Assembly: GCF_001425785.1 (NCBI RefSeq)
Contig: NZ_LMDI01000003.1
Span: 101,548 to 165,547, forward strand
Source of the DNA: Rhizobacter sp. Root1221
GTDB lineage: Bacteria; Pseudomonadota; Gammaproteobacteria; Burkholderiales; Burkholderiaceae_C
DNA length: 64,000 nt
Reading direction: 5' to 3'
Shown: positions 36,089 to 45,862 of the stretch, piece after piece
Layout: every line of letters begins with the position of its first letter
Position numbering within the stretch: position 1 is the stretch's first letter
The notes under the pieces: model-generated
Told to the model about the DNA's origin: nothing
Database searches by the model: none
Seen by the model: the letters and a program-made list of their open reading frames with translations, nothing else
Program-made: the position numbers and the translations under genes

Positions 36089-36748
36089 ATGATGAACAAG
36101 ACCCTTCCCTTCCGCGCCACCGTCCTCGGCCTCAGCGCCGCCGCCCTGCTGTTGGCCGGCTGCGAAAACATGAGCGAACGCCAGAAGGGCACGGCCACCG
36201 GCGCCGGCATCGGTGCCGTGGGCGGCGCGGTGATCAGCGCGGCCACCGGCGGCAAGGCCGGCACCGGCGCGGCCATCGGCGGCGCGGTGGGTGCCATCGC
36301 CGGCAACCTGTGGTCCAAGCGCCAGGAAGACCGCCGCAAGCAGATGGAACAGGCCACCCAGGGCACGGGTGTCGACGTCACCCGCACCGACGACAACCAG
36401 CTCAAGCTGAACGTGCCGAACGATGTGTCGTTCAACACCGGCAGCGCCGCCATCCAGCCGCAGCTGCGCGGCGTGCTCGACAGCTTCGCCAACAGCCTGC
36501 ACGGCGACCAGAAGGCCGAGGTCACCATCATCGGCCACACCGACAGCACCGGCAGCGACGCCATCAACAACCCGTTGTCGCTCGAACGCGCCCAGAGCGT
36601 GCGCGATTACCTGAGCGCCCGTGGCGTGTCGGCCTCGCGCATCCACACCGCCGGCCGCGGCGACCGCGAACCGGTGGCCAGCAATGCGACCGACTCGGGC
36701 CGCGCGCAGAACCGGCGCGTGGAAATCTTCATCCGCGAACCGGCCTGA
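36089..36748 (+). CDS. OmpA-family lipoprotein with glycine zipper
   Basis: 219 residues. Lipobox L-A-G-C near residue 25, then a glycine-zipper segment (about 35-75: [10 protein letters not shown] and [10 protein letters not shown]), and an OmpA/MotB peptidoglycan-binding domain with [24 protein letters not shown] and N-R-R-V-E-I. This is the YiaD layout: an outer-membrane lipoprotein tethered to peptidoglycan. AGGAG precedes the double ATG start. A terminator follows. Confidence 0.92.
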   Translation: MMNKTLPFRATVLGLSAAALLLAGCENMSERQKGTATGAGIGAVGGAVISAATGGKAGTGAAIGGAVGAIAGNLWSKRQEDRRKQMEQATQGTGVDVTRTDDNQLKLNVPNDVSFNTGSAAIQPQLRGVLDSFANSLHGDQKAEVTIIGHTDSTGSDAINNPLSLERAQSVRDYLSARGVSASRIHTAGRGDREPVASNATDSGRAQNRRVEIFIREPA

Positions 36749-36767
36749 CCTCGCCCGATCCCCTCGA

Positions 36768-36792
36768 AAGGCGCCTCCCGGCGCCTTTTTTT
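36768..36792 (+). terminator. Rho-independent terminator after the OmpA-like gene
   Basis: AAGGCGCC-TCCC-GGCGCCTT and a run of T: a clean 8-bp GC stem 20 bp past the stop. A TATAAT sequence starts at 36792 and may serve as the -10 of thyA, though no -35 is visible. Confidence 0.92.
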
Positions 36793-36824
36793 ATAATCGC
36801 GGATTCCACCGCCGAAAGCCCCCC

Positions 36825-37634
36825 GTGACCCGACCCGTCCGCACCCAGTACGAAGACTTCATGCGCCACGTGGCCGAACACGGTGTCGAGAAGGGTGACC
36901 GCACCGGCACCGGCACGCGCAGCGTGTTCGGCCACCAGATGCGGTTCGACCTGAACGAGGGCTTCCCGCTGGTCACCACGAAAAAGGTGCACTTGAAGTC
37001 CATCGTGCTGGAACTGCTGTGGTTCCTGCGCGGCGACGGCAACGCACGCTGGCTGCAGGAACGCGGGGTCACCATCTGGGACGAATGGGCCGCCGAAAAC
37101 GGCGACCTGGGCCCGGTCTACGGCGTGCAGTGGCGCTCCTGGCCCACGCCGGACGGCGGCCACATCGACCAGATCGCCGACGTCATCCGCACGCTGAAGA
37201 CCAACCCCGATTCCCGCCGCATCATCGTGAGCGCGTGGAACGTGGCCGACCTCTCGAAGATGGCGCTGATGCCCTGCCACGCCTTCTTCCAGTTCTACGT
37301 GGCCGACGGCCGCCTGAGCTGCCAGCTGTACCAGCGCAGCGCCGACATCTTCCTCGGCGTGCCCTTCAACATCGCCAGCTACGCATTGCTGACCCACATG
37401 GTGGCGCAGCAGTGCGACCTGCAGGTGGGCGACTTCATCTGGACCGGCGGCGACTGCCACATCTACAGCAACCACGCCGAACAGGTGGCGCTGCAGCTGT
37501 CGCGCACGCCGCACCCCTACCCCACGCTGCGCATCAAGCGCCGCCCCGACTCGATCTTCGACTACGAGTACGAGGACTTCGAAGTGGTGGGGTACGAACA
37601 CCATCCGGCCATCAAGGCGCCTGTGGCGGTGTGA
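36825..37634 (+). CDS. thyA: Thymidylate synthase
   Basis: 269 residues from a GTG start at 36825. It methylates dUMP to dTMP with methylene-tetrahydrofolate. Signature regions: [13 protein letters not shown] for dUMP phosphate binding, L-W-F-L-R-G-D, active-site Cys151 in [12 protein letters not shown], the [16 protein letters not shown] block and H-I-Y-S-N-H. The length is that of E. coli ThyA. No folA follows; the next gene is on the other strand 58 bp on. Confidence 0.97.
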   Translation: MTRPVRTQYEDFMRHVAEHGVEKGDRTGTGTRSVFGHQMRFDLNEGFPLVTTKKVHLKSIVLELLWFLRGDGNARWLQERGVTIWDEWAAENGDLGPVYGVQWRSWPTPDGGHIDQIADVIRTLKTNPDSRRIIVSAWNVADLSKMALMPCHAFFQFYVADGRLSCQLYQRSADIFLGVPFNIASYALLTHMVAQQCDLQVGDFIWTGGDCHIYSNHAEQVALQLSRTPHPYPTLRIKRRPDSIFDYEYEDFEVVGYEHHPAIKAPVAV

Positions 37635-37692
37635 GGTGATGCGCGACCGGGGGGAAGCGCCCTGGCGTCACGATGTGCAGCAACAGCCTGGG

Positions 37693-38595
37693 TCAAGCAG
37701 GACTCGGTATCGACGCGCCGTCATAGAAGGCCCACCCCGGACTGGCGTTGCGCTTCTTTGCCGCGTACATCGCCTCATCTGCGTTGCTGATCAGTTGCGA
37801 CGCGGACGTTCCGTGCTCGGGATAGAGCGATATCCCGATGCTCGGCCTGACAGCAATCTGCACGCCTTCGAAGACCACGGGCAAGGCGAGCGTTTCCAGA
37901 AGCGCCGAAGCGATTCGCTCGATGTTGGCGTGCCCCTTCGGGTTGATGAGCACATACAGGAACTCGTCGCCGCCCGTGCGGCACACGGTGTCTTCCATGC
38001 GGCTGTGTTCGAGAAGGCGGGCGGCGACCTGCTTCAGCACCTCGTCGCCGGCCGCGTGTCCGTGGGTGTCATTGATGTTCTTGAACTTATCCAAGTCGAA
38101 GAACATCACCGCGAGTCCGAAGCCTTGGCGTGCCGCCACGGCGATGTCATGGCTCAGTCGTGAATTGAAGTATTCGCGGTTCGGCAAGCCCGTCGCCGAA
38201 TCGTGCCGCGCGGCAAGAAGCGCATTCTGTTCGCTCGCCTCCGCAGTTGCCAATGCCGACTGGGTATCGCTCAGCGCTTCCCGGGCGGCGGCCAACGCAT
38301 CCTCCGTGTGCGCCAGGGCCGCGACGCCCTGCGCCAGCGTTGCATTGACGGAATGAAGGTCATCGGCGCACTCCTGGACCTTGTCTTCGACGTCCTTGCC
38401 GGCCTTCAATGCAACATGCGTCGCGACTTCGGCGTCTCCGCCAGCAATCTTCGCTTCCAGCACCGCGCTGGCCGAGGCAAGGTCGCTCGCGGCACCTTCA
38501 ACCCGAACCTTGACGTCCTTGTTCTCCTCCAGCGCAGCAGCAAGCCTCGGCACGCTGGTGGGTGTCTTTTTCGTCGGCGGCTTGTCGTTTGTCAT
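37693..38595 (-). CDS. Soluble diguanylate cyclase with coiled-coil N terminus
   Basis: 300 residues from the ATG at 38595. No signal peptide or membrane helix. Residues about 15-130 are alanine-, glutamate- and aspartate-rich and predicted coiled coil. The GGDEF domain (about 140-290) has R-H-D-S-A-T-G-L-P-N-R, F-F-D-L-D-K-F-K-N-I-N-D and an intact R-T-G-G-D-E-F, with an inhibitory R-M-E-D five residues before it. It should make c-di-GMP in the cytoplasm, with dimerisation by the coiled coil. Input signal unknown. Confidence 0.9.
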   Translation of the reverse strand: MTNDKPPTKKTPTSVPRLAAALEENKDVKVRVEGAASDLASASAVLEAKIAGGDAEVATHVALKAGKDVEDKVQECADDLHSVNATLAQGVAALAHTEDALAAAREALSDTQSALATAEASEQNALLAARHDSATGLPNREYFNSRLSHDIAVAARQGFGLAVMFFDLDKFKNINDTHGHAAGDEVLKQVAARLLEHSRMEDTVCRTGGDEFLYVLINPKGHANIERIASALLETLALPVVFEGVQIAVRPSIGISLYPEHGTSASQLISNADEAMYAAKKRNASPGWAFYDGASIPSPA

Positions 38596-38762
38596 GGCTG
38601 ACTTCCGGAGTTCATGGCCACCCCAGGGTGCGCCCCGCAACACCGTGCCAGCGTCGGACAAACGCGCGCCTGCGACGCGTCGACGCGGTGCATCACTGTA
38701 GGCATGCAGGAGGTGGCCTGCGCCAACGACGGTACGCGGCACCGCGCGTACCAGGCTTCGGT

Positions 38763-41039
38763 TCAGAGGCTGCGCAGCGGTAGATCGCGAACACGCTTGC
38801 CGCTCGCCGCGAAGATCGCATTGACCAGCGCCGGCGCCACCGGCGGCGTCGGCGGTTCTCCGACGCCGCCAGGCGGCAGCTTCGGGTCGCCGCCGACCAG
38901 ATGCGTGCGGATCAGGCGCGGCGATTGCGCATAGCGCAGCACCTCGTAGTCGTGGAAGTTGCTTTGCTTGACGCGGCCCGCCTCGAACGAGATCTCGCCG
39001 GTGAAGGCCAGCGACAGGCCCATGACCGCCGCACCTTCCATCTGCGCCCTGATCCGCTCCGGGTTGACCTGCGGGCCGCAGTCCAGCGCCATGTCAACGC
39101 TCACGACCTTGACTTGCCCCTTGGCATCCACCGCCACTTCCACCACCGTCGCCGCGTACGAGACGAAGCTGTACGCAAACGCCAGGCCCAGCCCGTGCCC
39201 CTTGGGCAGCTTTCGGCCCCAGCGCGCGCCGCGGGCCGCAGCCTCGACGACGGCACGCATGCGGCCCGTGTCGATCGGATACGCGACGGGCGACTCGCTG
39301 TAGTTGAACGGATCGGAGAGTGCGCCCGGGTCGATCTTGCGCGGCGGACCGATCAGCGCCAGCGCGTACTGCAGCGGGTCCTGCTTCGCATGGTGGGCCA
39401 ACTCGTCGATGAAACACTGCGTGGCAAACACATGCGGGATATTGGCCACCGAGCGGAACCAGCCGATGCGGGCATGCGCCGCCACCTCGGCCCGCTCGAT
39501 GCGCACATGAGGCACGGCGAAAGGCATGTTGGTGGCCGACATGCCGGTCTCGAATGGCGCGGCGGCCTTGGCCCCTGGGGCAAACAGCGAGGTGATGGTC
39601 GGTGCGGCCGTGCGGTGCAGCCAGGCCAACGGCAGGCCGTTGTCGCCGACGGCGGCTTCCAGCCGATCCAGGGACACGGCGTGGTAGTAGCCATGGTGGA
39701 TGTCGTCGTCGCGCGACCAGACCAGCTTCACCGGCGTGCCTGGCATCGCTTTGGCCACCAGTGCCGCCTCGGCCACGTAGTCCGGCTTGGATTTGCGGCC
39801 AAAGCCGCCGCCCAGCAACAGCACGTTCACCTTCACCTGTTCCGGCTTCAGGCCCAGGGCTGCCGCCACGACAGACTGCGCCGCCGGGGGATTCTGGGTC
39901 GAGGTCCAGATCTCGCAGCCCTGGTCGTTGACGAGTGCCGTGGCCACCGGCGGCTCCATCGTGGCGTGTGCCAGGTGCGGCACGAAGTATTCCGCGCTGT
40001 GACGACGGCCAAGAGGCGCATCGGCAATGGCCTTGGTGGCATCGCCATCGTTGCGCACCACGGTGCCAGCCTGCTTGACAGCGGCCGACTGTGCCTGGCG
40101 GAAGGCGACCGATTCGTAGCTGGCGTTGGGGCCGTCGTCCCACTCGATCTTCAGCGCCGCACGCCCCTGCATCGCGGCCCAGGTGTTGCGAGCCACCACG
40201 GCGACACCGCCCAGGGGCTGGAAGGCTGGCGGGCCTTGGAAGGCCGGGATCTCGACCACCTTCAGAACGCCGGCGACCTTCAAGGCATCGCTGCTGTCCA
40301 GCGTGCGCAGCTTGCCGCCCACGACCGGAGGCCGGGCGACGACGGCATAGACCATGCCCGGCAGCCGGGCATCCATGCCGAACATCGCCTGTCCACGGAC
40401 GATGGCGTCCATGTCGGCGCCGCCGATGCGGCCTTTGCCGATGTACTTCCATTGCTCGGGCGTCTTCAGGCGCAGCGCATCGGCCGAGGGAACGGGTTGC
40501 CTCGCGGCATCGGCCGCCAGTTCGCCGTAACCGAGCCGCCGCCCGGTGGGCCGGTGCAGCACCTCGTGCTGCACCGCCTGCACGTCGGCCAGCGGAACGC
40601 CCCAACGCGCTGCCGCTGCGGCTTCAAGCATCTGCCTCGCCGCCGCGCCGACCCGCCGCATCGGGACAAAGAAGTGACGCACGCTCCGTGATCCGTCGAC
40701 GTTCTGGTTGCCATAGCGCGCTTCGTCGGCGGGCGCCTGCGCGATCTTCACGCGATCCCAGCGGGCCTCCATCTCGTCGGCGACGACCATGGGCAGGCTG
40801 GTACGCACGCCGGTGCCCATCTCGGCACGGTGCGCGACGATGGTGACGGTGCCGTCTGCCGCGATGGACACGAAGACCAGCGGGTTGTCCACCGTGCCGC
40901 CCGGCATCGAATCCGCACCGTACTTCTTCGGCTCGGCGGCCTCGGCCTGCGCGTCAGCGTTGAAGCCGATGACCAGCGCGAACGAGCCGGCCGCCTGGAG
41001 CAGCTGGCGCCGCTGAAGCTCGAGGTCAAGCGTGCTCAT
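38763..41039 (-). CDS. Molybdenum hydroxylase large subunit (isoquinoline 1-oxidoreductase beta-like)
   Basis: 758 residues. An N-terminal [13 protein letters not shown] suggests a Tat signal, typical of this subfamily. The xanthine-dehydrogenase-type molybdopterin-binding domains carry [32 protein letters not shown] and the late [13 protein letters not shown] with the conserved glutamate. It pairs with the 2Fe-2S subunit encoded just upstream (4-bp overlap). Electron transfer probably goes to the respiratory chain. The substrate (aldehyde or N-heterocycle) is not shown. Confidence 0.92.
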   Translation of the reverse strand: MSTLDLELQRRQLLQAAGSFALVIGFNADAQAEAAEPKKYGADSMPGGTVDNPLVFVSIAADGTVTIVAHRAEMGTGVRTSLPMVVADEMEARWDRVKIAQAPADEARYGNQNVDGSRSVRHFFVPMRRVGAAARQMLEAAAAARWGVPLADVQAVQHEVLHRPTGRRLGYGELAADAARQPVPSADALRLKTPEQWKYIGKGRIGGADMDAIVRGQAMFGMDARLPGMVYAVVARPPVVGGKLRTLDSSDALKVAGVLKVVEIPAFQGPPAFQPLGGVAVVARNTWAAMQGRAALKIEWDDGPNASYESVAFRQAQSAAVKQAGTVVRNDGDATKAIADAPLGRRHSAEYFVPHLAHATMEPPVATALVNDQGCEIWTSTQNPPAAQSVVAAALGLKPEQVKVNVLLLGGGFGRKSKPDYVAEAALVAKAMPGTPVKLVWSRDDDIHHGYYHAVSLDRLEAAVGDNGLPLAWLHRTAAPTITSLFAPGAKAAAPFETGMSATNMPFAVPHVRIERAEVAAHARIGWFRSVANIPHVFATQCFIDELAHHAKQDPLQYALALIGPPRKIDPGALSDPFNYSESPVAYPIDTGRMRAVVEAAARGARWGRKLPKGHGLGLAFAYSFVSYAATVVEVAVDAKGQVKVVSVDMALDCGPQVNPERIRAQMEGAAVMGLSLAFTGEISFEAGRVKQSNFHDYEVLRYAQSPRLIRTHLVGGDPKLPPGGVGEPPTPPVAPALVNAIFAASGKRVRDLPLRSL

Positions 41040-41506
41040 GCCTTCGCTCCTGCAAGACGACGCGACGCCAGCTGCACCGCGGCGCGGATGCGCGGGTAAG
41101 TGCCGCAGCGACAGATGTTGCCCGACATGGCGTCATCGATCTGGCGATCGTTGGGCTTGGCCCTGGCCTTCAACAGTGCCGTGGCCGCCATGATCTGCCC
41201 GGCCTGGCAGTAGCCGCACTGCGCGACGTTCAGTTCCACCCAGGCCTGCTGCACGACTCGACCCACGCGGTCGTTCTCCATGTGCTCGATCGTGTGCACC
41301 GAGCGGCCAGCCACCGCCGAAGCCGGCGTGATGCAAGACCGCGTGGCTTGACCATCCACGTGAACGGTGCAGGCACCACACAGCGCCATGCCGCAACCGA
41401 ACTTGGTGCCGGTCATGCCCAGTTCGTCGCGCAGCACCCACAGCAAAGGGGTCTCTTCTGGCGCGCTGGTGGCTCTGGACTGATCGTTGATTTTCAGCGT
41501 GGTCAT
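41036..41506 (-). CDS. 2Fe-2S subunit of molybdenum hydroxylase (isoquinoline 1-oxidoreductase alpha-like)
   Basis: 156 residues starting M-T-T-L-K-I-N-D, with AGGAGG just upstream. Two clusters are seen: plant-ferredoxin-type [13 protein letters not shown] plus C-I-T, and the C-terminal C-G-Y-C-Q-A-G-Q-I with C-R-C-G-T. It passes electrons from the molybdenum subunit. Overlaps the large subunit gene by 4 bp. Confidence 0.95.
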   Translation of the reverse strand: MTTLKINDQSRATSAPEETPLLWVLRDELGMTGTKFGCGMALCGACTVHVDGQATRSCITPASAVAGRSVHTIEHMENDRVGRVVQQAWVELNVAQCGYCQAGQIMAATALLKARAKPNDRQIDDAMSGNICRCGTYPRIRAAVQLASRRLAGAKA

Positions 41507-41571
41507 GCGGCCTCCTGGCAATGGAAGTGACGGATGCTAATCGATGAGTCGCTGCGGGCCGCAAGGCGCTG

Positions 41572-42561
41572 TCATGCCTTTCGCGTGCCCTTGATGAATG
41601 CCGCGATCTGTGCGGCGGCCAGCTCGGGTTCCTGGTGGTGCGGCGCGTGCCCGGCGCGGGGGTACGTGATCAGGTTCAGCGTGGGCAGCTGACCGCCCAA
41701 TGCGTACCAGTTCTCGACCGGCACCGAGATGTCGTGGTCACCGCCCAGATGCAGGATCGGCACGTTCGTGTTCTTCAGCGCCTGAAGCACCTCATCCGAG
41801 GGGAACATCGGATTCGGTGGAGATTGCGGAACCTGTTTCAACGCCCAGTCTGCCGGCACGTCGGGGCTGCGGCCGGTCTTGCGGGCGAAGATGCGCTCGA
41901 ACGAGCGCTGCGATGCGGCGCGGCTTGCGGCGTCCTTCGGTTCGAAGAACAGCGTGGTGTACTGGTCGAGGGTGGCAGCGTCCTGCGCTGCCGCGTCATA
42001 GAAGCGCTGTTCGCCTGGCTTGGCCAGCTTGCCAGGCGGTGTGGTCGAGATCAGCACGGCGTGGCTGACACTGGCGCCGAACATGGCCACGTAGATCTGC
42101 GCGACGATGCCGCCGAAGGACCAGCCCCCGATCACGACATCCTTCAGGCCCAGGGCGTCGATCAGATCCTTGGTGTCCTTCACCAGGGACGCGGGGTTGT
42201 AGGACCTGTCACCCGTCGAGAGACCCAGGCCTGAATGATCGAAGGTCACGACCTGGAATCCCTGCGCCGCCAAGGCGTCGATGAACAGCGGGTCCCACAG
42301 ATCGATCACCCCGCGGAATCGATGGGCGAGGACGACGGGTTTGCCTCGCCCAACCGAGCGGTACGCCAGCTTGCGGCCTCCCACTTCAACGAAGCGTGTC
42401 GGCACTGCACCTGCGCCTTCACTCCGCGCGTCCGCGGGCTTGGACAAGGAGAGCATGGTGAGTGCAGCGGCACCGGTGACGAGTGCGTGTCGGCGCGTCG
42501 ATTGGGCCGGTCCATGGTTCAACGTTGAAGGCATGACGGTACTGGCGTTGGCGGAGGTCAT
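41572..42561 (-). CDS. Alpha/beta hydrolase, exported
   Basis: About 329 residues from ATG 42561 (GGGAA upstream; 42588 and 42534 are alternatives). An R-R-H-A-L-V-T-G-A-A-A-L stretch looks like a Tat signal. The fold has the H-R-F-R-G-V oxyanion region, nucleophile elbow G-G-W-S-F-G-G, acid in G-G-D-H-D, and base in R-A-G-H-A-P-H-H. Related to the DhaA/haloperoxidase-like esterases. It lies in one direction with the AraC regulator and the molybdenum hydroxylase, suggesting a small catabolic group; its substrate is unknown. Confidence 0.85.
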   Translation of the reverse strand: MTSANASTVMPSTLNHGPAQSTRRHALVTGAAALTMLSLSKPADARSEGAGAVPTRFVEVGGRKLAYRSVGRGKPVVLAHRFRGVIDLWDPLFIDALAAQGFQVVTFDHSGLGLSTGDRSYNPASLVKDTKDLIDALGLKDVVIGGWSFGGIVAQIYVAMFGASVSHAVLISTTPPGKLAKPGEQRFYDAAAQDAATLDQYTTLFFEPKDAASRAASQRSFERIFARKTGRSPDVPADWALKQVPQSPPNPMFPSDEVLQALKNTNVPILHLGGDHDISVPVENWYALGGQLPTLNLITYPRAGHAPHHQEPELAAAQIAAFIKGTRKA

Positions 42562-42679
42562 CAGGTAGTTCCCAAAGTGAGCATGCATGGGACTGTGCCG
42601 ACACTGCCCGGACGCCGCACTCGCGAAACCCGCCAAACTGCCGGCGGAACGCGCCAGCATGGATGGGCACCTGGCCCCA

Positions 42680-43747
42680 TCAGTTGCGGACTTTGGTGGA
42701 CGCCATGCGCACCGCCTGGGGCGTTGTCCCGGTCCACCCATGGAACGCCCGGACAAACGAATTCGGATCCTCGAAGCCCAACAGGAACGAAATCTCGGAC
42801 CCTGACATGGCGGAGTTGTGGAGATAGTGGTGCGCCAGGGAGTTTCGCAGGGCATCCAGGGTTTGCTGGAAGCTGCTCCCTTCCTCCTTCAGCCTGCGCT
42901 GCAGCGTGCGGGAGCTGACACCCAGTTTGCGCGACACCGCCTGCATCGTCAGTTCGCCGGCCGGCAAGGCCTCGAGGAGCACGCCGCGTACGCGCTCGAC
43001 GCTACTCGCGTGCCGGTCCAGATCCGCCAGCCGTTGGCGCAGGGCCGACTCGAAGAACGTCCACATGCCGTGGTTCGCCGTCAGGAAAGGCCGCTGCGTG
43101 TCTTCTGCCGTGAACACGACTGTGGGCGCAGGCATGCGCTCCACCGAAACACCGAAGTAGTCGGCGTACGCTCTCGCGTCCCCTGCCGACATCGCTGGTG
43201 ACGGCCAGCCCACCTTCAACGGGTGCACCGGGCTTCGGGTAGCCATTCGCGCCAGTTGCACGAAGAACACAAGCTTGAAGGCGACCAGCACCGGCGGCGG
43301 GGGTAACGCCCGGTCCAGGAACTCCAAGGTCACCGTGGTGCGCCGGGCAGTGCGCTCGACCTTGAGTGCCATCGGCCCACTCAAGCGCTTGAACTTGGCG
43401 AGTCGACCCAACGCGCCGTTCATGTCTTCACTGCACAAGGCGACGAAGAGCTCCGGGTCGAACCAGTCAGCCGACATCTTCCGGGCGAAGCGCAAGGGCG
43501 CCGGCCCGCCTGCAGTACCGGCCTCAGCCTCGATGGCTTCCCACAGCCTGAAGTAGGTTGGCGAATCAAGGCGCGCGCTCTCGCGCGATAGCAAGTCCCC
43601 GGGAAGTTGCGCGCGGCGCAACACGTTCGCCCCGTTCACGCCGGCGTCTTGCATCAACACCTGCCAGCCAGGCCACACCGCAAAGCTGCCGGCATGCGCG
43701 ATGCGGCCACCGGGCGCTTTCGGGTCTTCCATGGATCCAGGTTGCAT
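42680..43747 (-). CDS. AraC-family regulator with AraC-binding-like N domain
   Basis: 355 residues. The N-terminal domain (about 30-220) is of the OruR/ArgR-type Arabinose_bd family (Q-D-A-G-V-N, R-E-S-A-R-L-D-S-P-T-Y-F). The C-terminal double helix-turn-helix includes A-V-S-R-K-L-G-V-S-S-R-T-L-Q-R-R-L-K-E-E-G and S-F-L-L-G-F-E-D-P-N-S-F-x-R-A-F-H-G-W-T-G. It probably controls the hydrolase and hydroxylase genes downstream and perhaps the divergent SDR gene (160 bp apart). The ligand is unknown. Confidence 0.9.
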   Translation of the reverse strand: MQPGSMEDPKAPGGRIAHAGSFAVWPGWQVLMQDAGVNGANVLRRAQLPGDLLSRESARLDSPTYFRLWEAIEAEAGTAGGPAPLRFARKMSADWFDPELFVALCSEDMNGALGRLAKFKRLSGPMALKVERTARRTTVTLEFLDRALPPPPVLVAFKLVFFVQLARMATRSPVHPLKVGWPSPAMSAGDARAYADYFGVSVERMPAPTVVFTAEDTQRPFLTANHGMWTFFESALRQRLADLDRHASSVERVRGVLLEALPAGELTMQAVSRKLGVSSRTLQRRLKEEGSSFQQTLDALRNSLAHHYLHNSAMSGSEISFLLGFEDPNSFVRAFHGWTGTTPQAVRMASTKVRN

Positions 43748-43909
43748 GGGGCCAGTCTATGCGGCACATCGCGCCAAGGCACTAGCCGAAGGCGCCATCC
43801 CGTCCCGCGACACGTGGCGCGTTTCGCGTGTGGCTTGGCGCCATCGGCGAGTGCAAGGGCACCCCGTCGACGGCACAGTGAGCCCTTCCATAGTTCGGAG
43901 AATCATCCA

Positions 43910-44713
43910 ATGAAGAAGACAGTTCTGATCACAGGTGCATCGTCAGGCTTTGGGCTGATGCTGGCCAACAACCTTCACCAGCAAGGCTTCAACGTCATCG
44001 GCACCAGCCGGGAGCCGGAGAAACATGCAGGCAAGGTTTCATTCAAACTGCTGCGCCTCGATATCGACGACGACAGTTCCATCAAGTCGTTCACCGAGGA
44101 ACTGTTTCGGCACACCAGGCAACTGGATGTATTGGTCAACAACGCAGGCTACATGGTCACCGGCATTGCCGAAGAAACGCCTGTCGACTTGGGCAGGCAG
44201 CAGTTTGAAACCAATTTCTGGGGCACGGTCAAGGTGACGAATGCCTTGTTGCCCATTTTCAGGGGGCAAAAGCGCGGGCAAATCATCACGGTCAGTTCGA
44301 TCGTGGGGCTGATCGGCCCGCCCAACTTGTCGTACTACACGGCCTCGAAGCATGCAGTCCAGGGCTTCTTCAAATCCCTCCGCTTCGAACTGGCGCAGTT
44401 CAATATCCAGGTCAGCATGGTGGAACCTGTCTGGTTCAAGACCAACCTGGCTCACAATGCCGTGGCTGCAGTCAAGGGAAGCATTGCGGACTACAACGCG
44501 TATCGCAAGCAAGCGAACGCCGCGACGCAAAAGGGTATTGACGAAGCTGAGGCGCCCGTCGCCGTCGTCAAGACCATCACCAAGCTGATTGAGGCCAGGG
44601 AACCCAGGTTCAGCAACCCCGTGGGGAAGATGACGGGCATGATTCTCTTCCTCCAGAGCTATGCGCCGAAGATGTTTGAAAGCTCGATCCTGAAGAGCGT
44701 GAGAACAGCCTAG
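43910..44713 (+). CDS. Short-chain dehydrogenase/reductase
   Basis: 267 residues, classical SDR: cofactor motif T-G-A-S-S-G-F-G, N-N-A-G, the catalytic serine in I-T-V-S-S-I-V-G and Y-x3-K in Y-Y-T-A-S-K-H-A. The basic residue after the glycine motif (T-S-R-E) favours NADPH. GGAG lies 9 nt before the ATG. A hairpin follows the stop. It is divergent from the AraC gene and probably controlled by it. Substrate unknown. Confidence 0.92.
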   Translation: MKKTVLITGASSGFGLMLANNLHQQGFNVIGTSREPEKHAGKVSFKLLRLDIDDDSSIKSFTEELFRHTRQLDVLVNNAGYMVTGIAEETPVDLGRQQFETNFWGTVKVTNALLPIFRGQKRGQIITVSSIVGLIGPPNLSYYTASKHAVQGFFKSLRFELAQFNIQVSMVEPVWFKTNLAHNAVAAVKGSIADYNAYRKQANAATQKGIDEAEAPVAVVKTITKLIEAREPRFSNPVGKMTGMILFLQSYAPKMFESSILKSVRTA

Positions 44714-44722
44714 CAGTGAAAC

Positions 44723-44753
44723 CCAGGGGTCTGCTGTTGAGCAGTGGCCCTGG
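44723..44753 (+). terminator. Imperfect hairpin after the SDR gene
   Basis: CCAGGG-GT-CTGCT-GTTG-AGCAG-TGG-CCCTGG: two paired arms with a small bulge. There is no T-run. It could end SDR transcription or be part of the leader of the next gene. Confidence 0.4.
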
Positions 44754-44788
44754 ATGTCCTATCATGAGTTTTCAGATTGGGGTGAGGT

Positions 44789-45421
44789 ATGGCAGTTGCC
44801 ATGTGCACATCTGAGATTTTTCATTTCTTGCGAGCGTGGCTTGCCAACCCGTTGCGCGTCGCATCCGTGTTGCCGTCCAGCAGCAGCCTGTCGTTGGTCA
44901 TCACGCGAGAGATCACCACCGCAACGGGGCCGGTGATCGAGCTGGGGCCGGGCACCGGTGTGTTCACAAGGGCGCTGCTGACGCGTGGCGTTCCCGAAGA
45001 AGACATCGTGCTGGTTGAAAGTGGCCGCGAGTTTGTTGGACGTTTGCGCTCACAATTCCCTGCCGCCTCGATACTGGAAATGGACGCCGCAGATTTGGGG
45101 TCGGTGCAAGTGCATGAAGATTTGAAAGCCGGCGCTGTGATCAGCGGACTTCCATTCTTGTCGATGCCCCCGAGGAAGATCCTTGCGATTCTCGCCGGCA
45201 CTTTTCAGAAACTCAGGGCAGATGGGGCTTTGTATCTCTTCACCTATGGCTATTTCTGCCCTATTCCGAAAGTGTTGCTGGATCGATTGGGGTTGAAATC
45301 CACCCGCGTTGGCGGAACATTTGCCAACTTTCCACCGGCGGTTGTCTATCGCATAAAGCGTCGTCCTCCGTTGCCTTTCGCATCGAGCGTGGATCCAGCG
45401 CCAGCCGCCCTGACTCAGTAG
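44789..45421 (+). CDS. SAM-dependent methyltransferase, phospholipid N-methyltransferase-like
   Basis: 210 residues. The SAM-binding motif P-V-I-E-L-G-P-G-T-G-V-F-T-R-A-L-L, an acidic E-S after strand 2, and I-S-G-L-P-F-L-S-M-P are those of the PmtA-type and rRNA-adenine-methylase-like class. PmtA converts phosphatidylethanolamine to phosphatidylcholine. An N-terminal amphipathic stretch (F-H-F-L-R-A-W-L-A-N-P-L-R-V) fits membrane association. Function as a lipid methyltransferase is inferred from resemblance only. Confidence 0.75.
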   Translation: MAVAMCTSEIFHFLRAWLANPLRVASVLPSSSSLSLVITREITTATGPVIELGPGTGVFTRALLTRGVPEEDIVLVESGREFVGRLRSQFPAASILEMDAADLGSVQVHEDLKAGAVISGLPFLSMPPRKILAILAGTFQKLRADGALYLFTYGYFCPIPKVLLDRLGLKSTRVGGTFANFPPAVVYRIKRRPPLPFASSVDPAPAALTQ

Positions 45422-45511
45422 TAGCGCATTGCCAGGCCGTTCCGCCAAGCAGCCGGAGCGAGCCACGCCTGGGTTTCAAGTGAAAAGTCACATTCCAACC
45501 AACATCCAATC

Positions 45512-45862
45512 ATGAAATATTACCTGTGCAAGTTCATTCCGCCGCGCGCGGATTTTCTGACAACCCTGTCCGCCGATGAGCGGGACTGGATGAAGCAGCA
45601 CGGCGCCTATTTGAACGATCTGCTCGACAAGGGCATGATCGTCGCACACGGCCCCGTCATCGACGAGACCGGCGGGTATGGCGTTTCCCTTTTCCAGATC
45701 GGCGACGACCAGGATATTTCGGCGCTCACGTCGGAAGATCCCATCGTGAAGAATGGTGTCGGCCATTATTTGCACTACACCATGCCTGGTTTGAAGGCGC
45801 GTGGCTACGATGCAATCGCGCTCGCACGTGGTGCGGCAGCGCCTGGTAGTGCGGATTCATAG
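45512..45862 (+). CDS. YciI family protein
   Basis: 116 residues with the YCII fold: M-K-Y-Y-L-C-K-F-I-P-P, H-G-A-Y-L-N-D-L-L-D-K-G-M-I-V-A-H-G-P-V and the D-P-I-V-K-N-G-V-G-H-Y block, containing the conserved His-Asp pair. YciI proteins are small possible enzymes of unknown substrate. The last 58 bp overlap the 3' end of the convergent sigma-54 activator gene. Confidence 0.88.
   Translation: MKYYLCKFIPPRADFLTTLSADERDWMKQHGAYLNDLLDKGMIVAHGPVIDETGGYGVSLFQIGDDQDISALTSEDPIVKNGVGHYLHYTMPGLKARGYDAIALARGAAAPGSADS

Noticed and set aside
36786-36800. Strong sigma-70 promoter for thyA at TATAAT 36792
   Set aside because: There is no -35 element at the right distance and the -10 overlaps the terminator T-run, so it was noted only in the terminator entry.
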